Origin: Glandiceps talaboti
Taxonomy: Eukaryota > Hemichordata > Enteropneusta > Spengelidae
Length of the DNA stretch: 64,000 nucleotides
Direction: 5' to 3'
Assembly (NCBI RefSeq): GCF_964340395.1
Contig: NC_135567.1
Span: 1,471,609 to 1,535,608 of the forward strand
Shown: positions 60,901 through 64,000 of the stretch, in pieces
How positions within the stretch are numbered: the stretch's first letter is position 1
Layout of the letters: each line of letters starts with the position of its first letter
The notes under the pieces: model-generated
The model's database searches: none
What the model saw: the letters and a program-made list of their open reading frames with translations, nothing else
What the model was told of the DNA's origin: nothing
Made by a program: the position numbers and the translations under genes

Positions 60901-63900
60901 TAAGATATCTAGTTGTTGCTATGGGTTTCACACTATGCTATGACAAGGTAAGATATCTAGTTGTTGCTATGGGTTTCACACTACGCTATGACAAGGTAAG
61001 ATATCTAGTTGTTGCTATGGGTTTCACACTACGCTATGACAAGGTAAGATATCTAGTTGTTGCTATGGGTTTCACACTACGCTATGACAAGGTAAGATAT
61101 CTAGTTGTTGCCATGGGTTTCACACTACGCTATGACAAGGTAAGATATCTAGTTGTTGCTATGGGTTTCACACTACGCTATGACAAGGTAAGATATCTAG
61201 TTGTTGCTATGGGTTTCACACTACGCTATGACAAGGTAAGATATCTAGTTGTTGCTATGGGTTTCACACTACGCTATGACAAGGTAAGATATCTAGTTGT
61301 TGCTATGGGTTTCACACTACGCTATGACAAGGTAAGATATCTAGTTGTTGCTATGGGTTTCACACTATGCTATGACAAGGTAAGATATCTAGTTGTTGTC
61401 ATGGGTTTCACACTACGCTATGACAAGGTAAGATATCTAGTTGTTGCTATGGGTTTCACACTACGCTATGACAAGGTAAGATATCTAGTTGTTGCTATGG
61501 GTTTCACACTACGCTATGACAAGGTAAGATATCTAGTTGTTGCCATGGGTTTCACACTACGCTATGACAAGGTAAGATATCTAGTTGTTGCTATGGGTTT
61601 CACACTACGCTATGACAAGGTAAGATATCTAGTTGTTGCCATGGGTTTCACACTACGCTATGACAAGGTAAGATATCTAGTTGTTGCTATGGGTTTCACA
61701 CTACGCTATGACAAGGTAAGATATCTAGTTGTTGTCATGGATTTCACACTACGCTATGACAAGGTAAGATATCTAGTTGTTGCTATGGGTTTCACACTAC
61801 GCTATGACAAGGTAAGATATCTAGTTGTTGCTATGGATTTACTCTAGGCTATTACGTGACATCACAGTGTCGCAAATCTTAAGCCACTACATGTTAATCT
61901 ATGTGAACACAACACTATATAATATCATAGGTGTCTGTACAGGTGTTTGTGTGTGTAGTATAGTTGTCACAGTGTCTGTACAGGTGTGTGTATGGTATAG
62001 TTGTCACATTGTTTGTACAGGTGTGTGTATGGTATAGTTGTCACAGTGTATGTACAGGTGTGTGTATAGTATAGTTGTCACTGTGTCTGTACAGGTGTGT
62101 GTATGGTATAGTTGTCACAGTGTCTGTACAGGTGTGTGTATGGTATAGTTGTCAGTGTGTCTGTACAGGTGTGTGTATGGTATAGTTGTCACAGAGTCTG
62201 TACAGGTGTGTGTATGGTATAGTTGCCACTGTGTCTGTACAGGTGTGTGTATGGTATAGTTGTCAGTGTCTGTACAGGTGTGTGTATGGTATAGTTGTCA
62301 CAGTGTCTGTACAGGTGTGTGTATGGTATAGCTGTCACTGTCTGTACAGGTGTGTGTATGGTATAGTTGTCAGTGTGTCTGTAGAGGTGTGTGTATGGTA
62401 TAGTTGTCACAGTGTCTGTACAGGTGTGTGTATGGTATAGTTGTCAGTGTGTCTGTACAGGTGTGTGTATGGTATAGTTGTCACAGAGTCTGTACAGGTG
62501 TGTGTATGGTATAGTTGCCACTGTGTCTGTACAGGTGTGTGTATGGTATAGTTGTCAGTGTCTGTACAGGTGTGTGTATGGTATAGTTGTCACAGTGTCT
62601 GCACAGGTGTGTGTATGGTATAGTTGTCACAGTGTCTGTACAGGTGTGTGTATGGTATAGCTGTCACTGTGTCTGTACAGGTGTGTGTATGGTATAGTTG
62701 TCACTGTGTCTGTACAGGTGTGTGTATGGTATAGTTGTCACTGTGTCTGTACAGGTGTGTGTGTATGGTATAGTTGTCACAGTGTCTGTACAGGTGTATG
62801 TATGGTATAGTTGTCACAGAGTCTGTACAGGTGTGTGTATGGTATAGTTGTCAGTGTCTGTACAGGTGTGTGTATGGTATAGTTGTCACAGTGTCTGTAC
62901 AGGTGTGTGTATAGTATAGTTGTCACAGTGTCTGTACAGGTGTGTGTATGGTATAGTTGTCACAGTGTCTGTACAGGTGTGTGTATGGTATAGTTGTCAG
63001 TGTGTCTGTACAGGTGTGTGTATGGTATAGTTGTCACAGTGTCTGTACAGGTGTGTGTATGGTATAGTTGTCAGTGTCTGTACAGGTGTATGTATGGTAT
63101 AGTTGTCGCAGTGTCTGCACAGGTGTGTGTATGGTATAGTTGTCACAGTGTCTATACAGGTGTGTGTATGGTATAGCTGTCACTGTGTCTGTACAGGTGT
63201 GTGTATGGTATAGTTGTCACAGTGTCTGTACAGGTGTATGTATGGTATAGTTGTCACTGTCTATACAGGTGTATGTATGGTATAGTTGTCACTGTCTATA
63301 CAGGTGTGTGTATGGTATAGCTGTCATTGTGTCTGTACAGGTGTGTGTATGGTATAGTTGTCACAGTGTCTGTACAGGTGTGTGTATGGTATAGTTGTCA
63401 CAGTGTCTGTACAGGTGTGTGTATGGTATAGTTGTCACTGTCTGTACATGTGTGTGTATGGTATAGTTGTCACAGTGTCTGTACAGGTGTGTGTATGGTA
63501 TAGTTGTCACAGTGTCTATACAGGTGTGTGTATGGTATAGTTGTCACAGAGTCTGTACAGGTGTGTGTATGGTATAGTTGTCAGTGTGTCTGTACAGGTG
63601 TGTGTATGGTATAGTTGTCAGTGTGTGTCTGTACAGGTGTGTGTATGGTATAGTTGTCACAGTGTCTGTACAGGTGTGTGTATGGTATAGTTGTCACTGT
63701 TGTCACTGCATAGGACAGTACTAGTAAGTATTCACATAATATATATCTGAATTTCTATACATGTACAGGTGGCAGGTTTAGTTGACGCACTGGACACTGA
63801 CCCTGGTGTTTGTTCCAACTATTCCTATAAGTATGTGCAGAAAACATTTCCAGCAATACAAAACTTCAAAGAAGGTAATGCTATCTTTACCTTCCCTACC

Positions 63901-63966
63901 AATCCAATCAAATGTGCTGGGGCACCACAGAAGATTATGTATTTAGCTGAGGACTATTTCCGTAAA
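54750..63966 (+). CDS. SQOR: Sulfide:quinone oxidoreductase, mitochondrial (5' part; three exons, continues beyond window)
   Basis: Inner-mitochondrial-membrane flavoprotein that oxidises H2S to a persulfide and reduces ubiquinone. Exons 54750-54998, 55731-55955 and 63769-63966 join in phase 0 to 224 codons. Seen: a Ser/Arg-rich N-terminus without acidic residues for ~45 residues (candidate mitochondrial presequence), the FAD-binding GAGTGG glycine motif, EPSD-MHFYQPYWTLVGGG (as in animal SQOR), then FKEGNAIFTFP and IKCAGAPQKIMYL. The Cys in IKCAG (about residue 207) corresponds to one of the two redox cysteines of the human enzyme. The C-terminal half is outside the window. The intron after exon 2 consists almost entirely of two satellites that repeat donor and acceptor-like sequences (see findings). 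An open frame of 2038 codons through the donor array is a by-product of a 48-bp unit without stops; I do not treat it as the protein. Confidence 0.93.
55067..55235. mobile_element. Dispersed repeat: (ATCA)n tail plus TATATAGCGCC-type body
   Basis: (ATCA)n, then AGAGATTTATATAGCGCCAA and GGCACTTTACAAAAG. I recall this combination as a common dispersed repeat in marine invertebrate genomes; exact family not named. Lies in SQOR intron 1. Confidence 0.4.
55262..55690. repeat. 47-bp minisatellite, ~9 copies (SQOR intron 1)
   Basis: Unit TTATTAATCCTATATTAAAC plus TATTGATCTCATCCCATACTATACTAT; ends 40 bp before the exon 2 acceptor. Confidence 0.96.
55731..55955 (+). CDS. SQOR: SQOR coding exon 2 (75 codons)
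   Basis: Acceptor ATCAATTTAG|ATGCAT; first donor ACAAG|GTAAGA. Encodes MHFYQPYWTLVGGGIKKK, the KPTKDVIPKQCDWIKDSV region, and YLVVAMGFTLRYDK, the counterpart of human YLIIALGIQLDYEK. The last 42 bp and the donor are repeated 123 times downstream, so the true 3' boundary cannot be fixed from sequence: any intact donor keeps phase 0. Confidence 0.9.
55914..61840 (+). repeat. 48-bp satellite built from SQOR exon 2 end plus donor, 123 copies
   Basis: Unit TATCTAGTTGTTGCYATGGG, TTTCACACTACGCTATGACA, AG|GTAAGA. First unit is the native exon end (donor at 55956), last donor at 61812: (61812-55956)/48 = 122, so 123 units with no net indel. Four units read AAGATAAG and have lost GT, leaving about 119 intact donors. 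Frequent changes are CGC/TGC, GCC/GCT/GTC, GGT/GAT. Confidence 0.98.
61925..63705. repeat. 37-bp minisatellite with TGTACAG|GTG core, ~48 copies (SQOR intron 2)
   Basis: Unit GTGTCTGTACAGGTGTGTGT plus ATGGTATAGTTGTCACA, lengths 33-39. TGTACAGGTG is shared with the real exon 3 acceptor ATGTACAG|GTGG at 63768. Confidence 0.96.
63769..63966 (+). CDS. SQOR: SQOR coding exon 3 (66 codons)
   Basis: Acceptor ATGTACAG|GTGGCA, donor CGTAAA|GTGAGT, phase 0. Encodes CSNYSYKYVQKTF, FKEGNAIFTFPTNPIKCAG, APQKIMYLAEDYFRK, clearly SQOR and including a redox-active Cys. The following intron begins and reaches the window end with a TATC microsatellite. Confidence 0.93.
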
Positions 63967-63981
63967 GTGAGTCAGGTTTTG

Positions 63982-64000
63982 TATCTATCTATCTATCTTG
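63982..64000. repeat. (TATC)n microsatellite at window end
   Basis: Four or more TATC units in the intron after SQOR exon 3; extent unknown. Confidence 0.8.

Noticed and set aside
55731-61847. 2038-codon open frame as a giant repeat protein
   Set aside because: The frame is open because the 48-bp unit is a multiple of 3 with no stop. It begins as SQOR exon 2 but each unit contains a splice donor, variants are freely residue-changing, and SQOR continues in exon 3 at 63769.

Overview
Eukaryotic (metazoan) genomic DNA. Two spliced protein genes, both on the + strand, can be reconstructed from exon homology and GT..AG boundaries: CTDSPL2 (nuclear CTD-type phosphatase-like 2; complete CDS in 12 coding exons, 5307-32004, 551 codons) and the 5' part of SQOR (mitochondrial sulfide:quinone oxidoreductase; first three coding exons, 54750-63966, continuing past the window). 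The AT-rich, intron-rich sequence, LINE and DNA-transposon debris and dispersed tails such as the TATATAGCGCC-type repeat suggest a marine invertebrate (lophotrochozoan or invertebrate deuterostome). The species cannot be fixed from the sequence. Both genes lie on human chromosome 15q as far as I recall, so the pairing may be old linkage.

Layout. 1-900: truncated copy of a DNA transposon. 901-5300: upstream region of CTDSPL2, with a decayed minus-strand coding remnant near 2.0-2.3 kb, a 20-bp satellite and a TA tract. 5307-32004: CTDSPL2, with introns built largely from minisatellites (22-, 61-, 48-, 37-, 60-, 45-, 39- and 82-bp units) plus a transposon in intron 2 and a nested pair of transposons in intron 10. 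32005-~36830: long 3' UTR with a good poly(A) site. 36866-41865: ~128 copies of a 39-bp satellite. 41.9-54.7 kb: intergenic or SQOR 5' UTR/intron territory, with a ~0.5-kb segmental duplication, a LINE 3' end and several more satellites. 54750-64000: SQOR.

By rough count more than half of the window (about 37 kb) is tandem repeat. The most striking observation is that several arrays are made of splice sites. SQOR exon 2's last 42 bases plus its donor GTAAGA are tandemly repeated exactly 123 times (48-bp unit, no indels, always phase 0). The other end of that intron is a 37-bp array with a TGTACAG|GT acceptor-like core. CTDSPL2 intron 2 is an array of ~68 48-bp units, each holding a TACAG|GATT core like the real exon 3 acceptor. 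CTDSPL2 exon 8's 3' half with its donor is duplicated in tandem with a 106-bp period. This looks like tandem amplification of exon/intron junctions, creating introns full of decoy splice sites. No prokaryotic genes, CRISPR arrays, rRNA or tRNA were recognised.

The two genes are not functionally coupled in any obvious way. CTDSPL2 is a DxDxT protein phosphatase; SQOR oxidises sulfide in mitochondria and passes electrons to quinone. All statements are from reading the sequence. Exon joins agree in phase throughout but have not been checked against transcripts.
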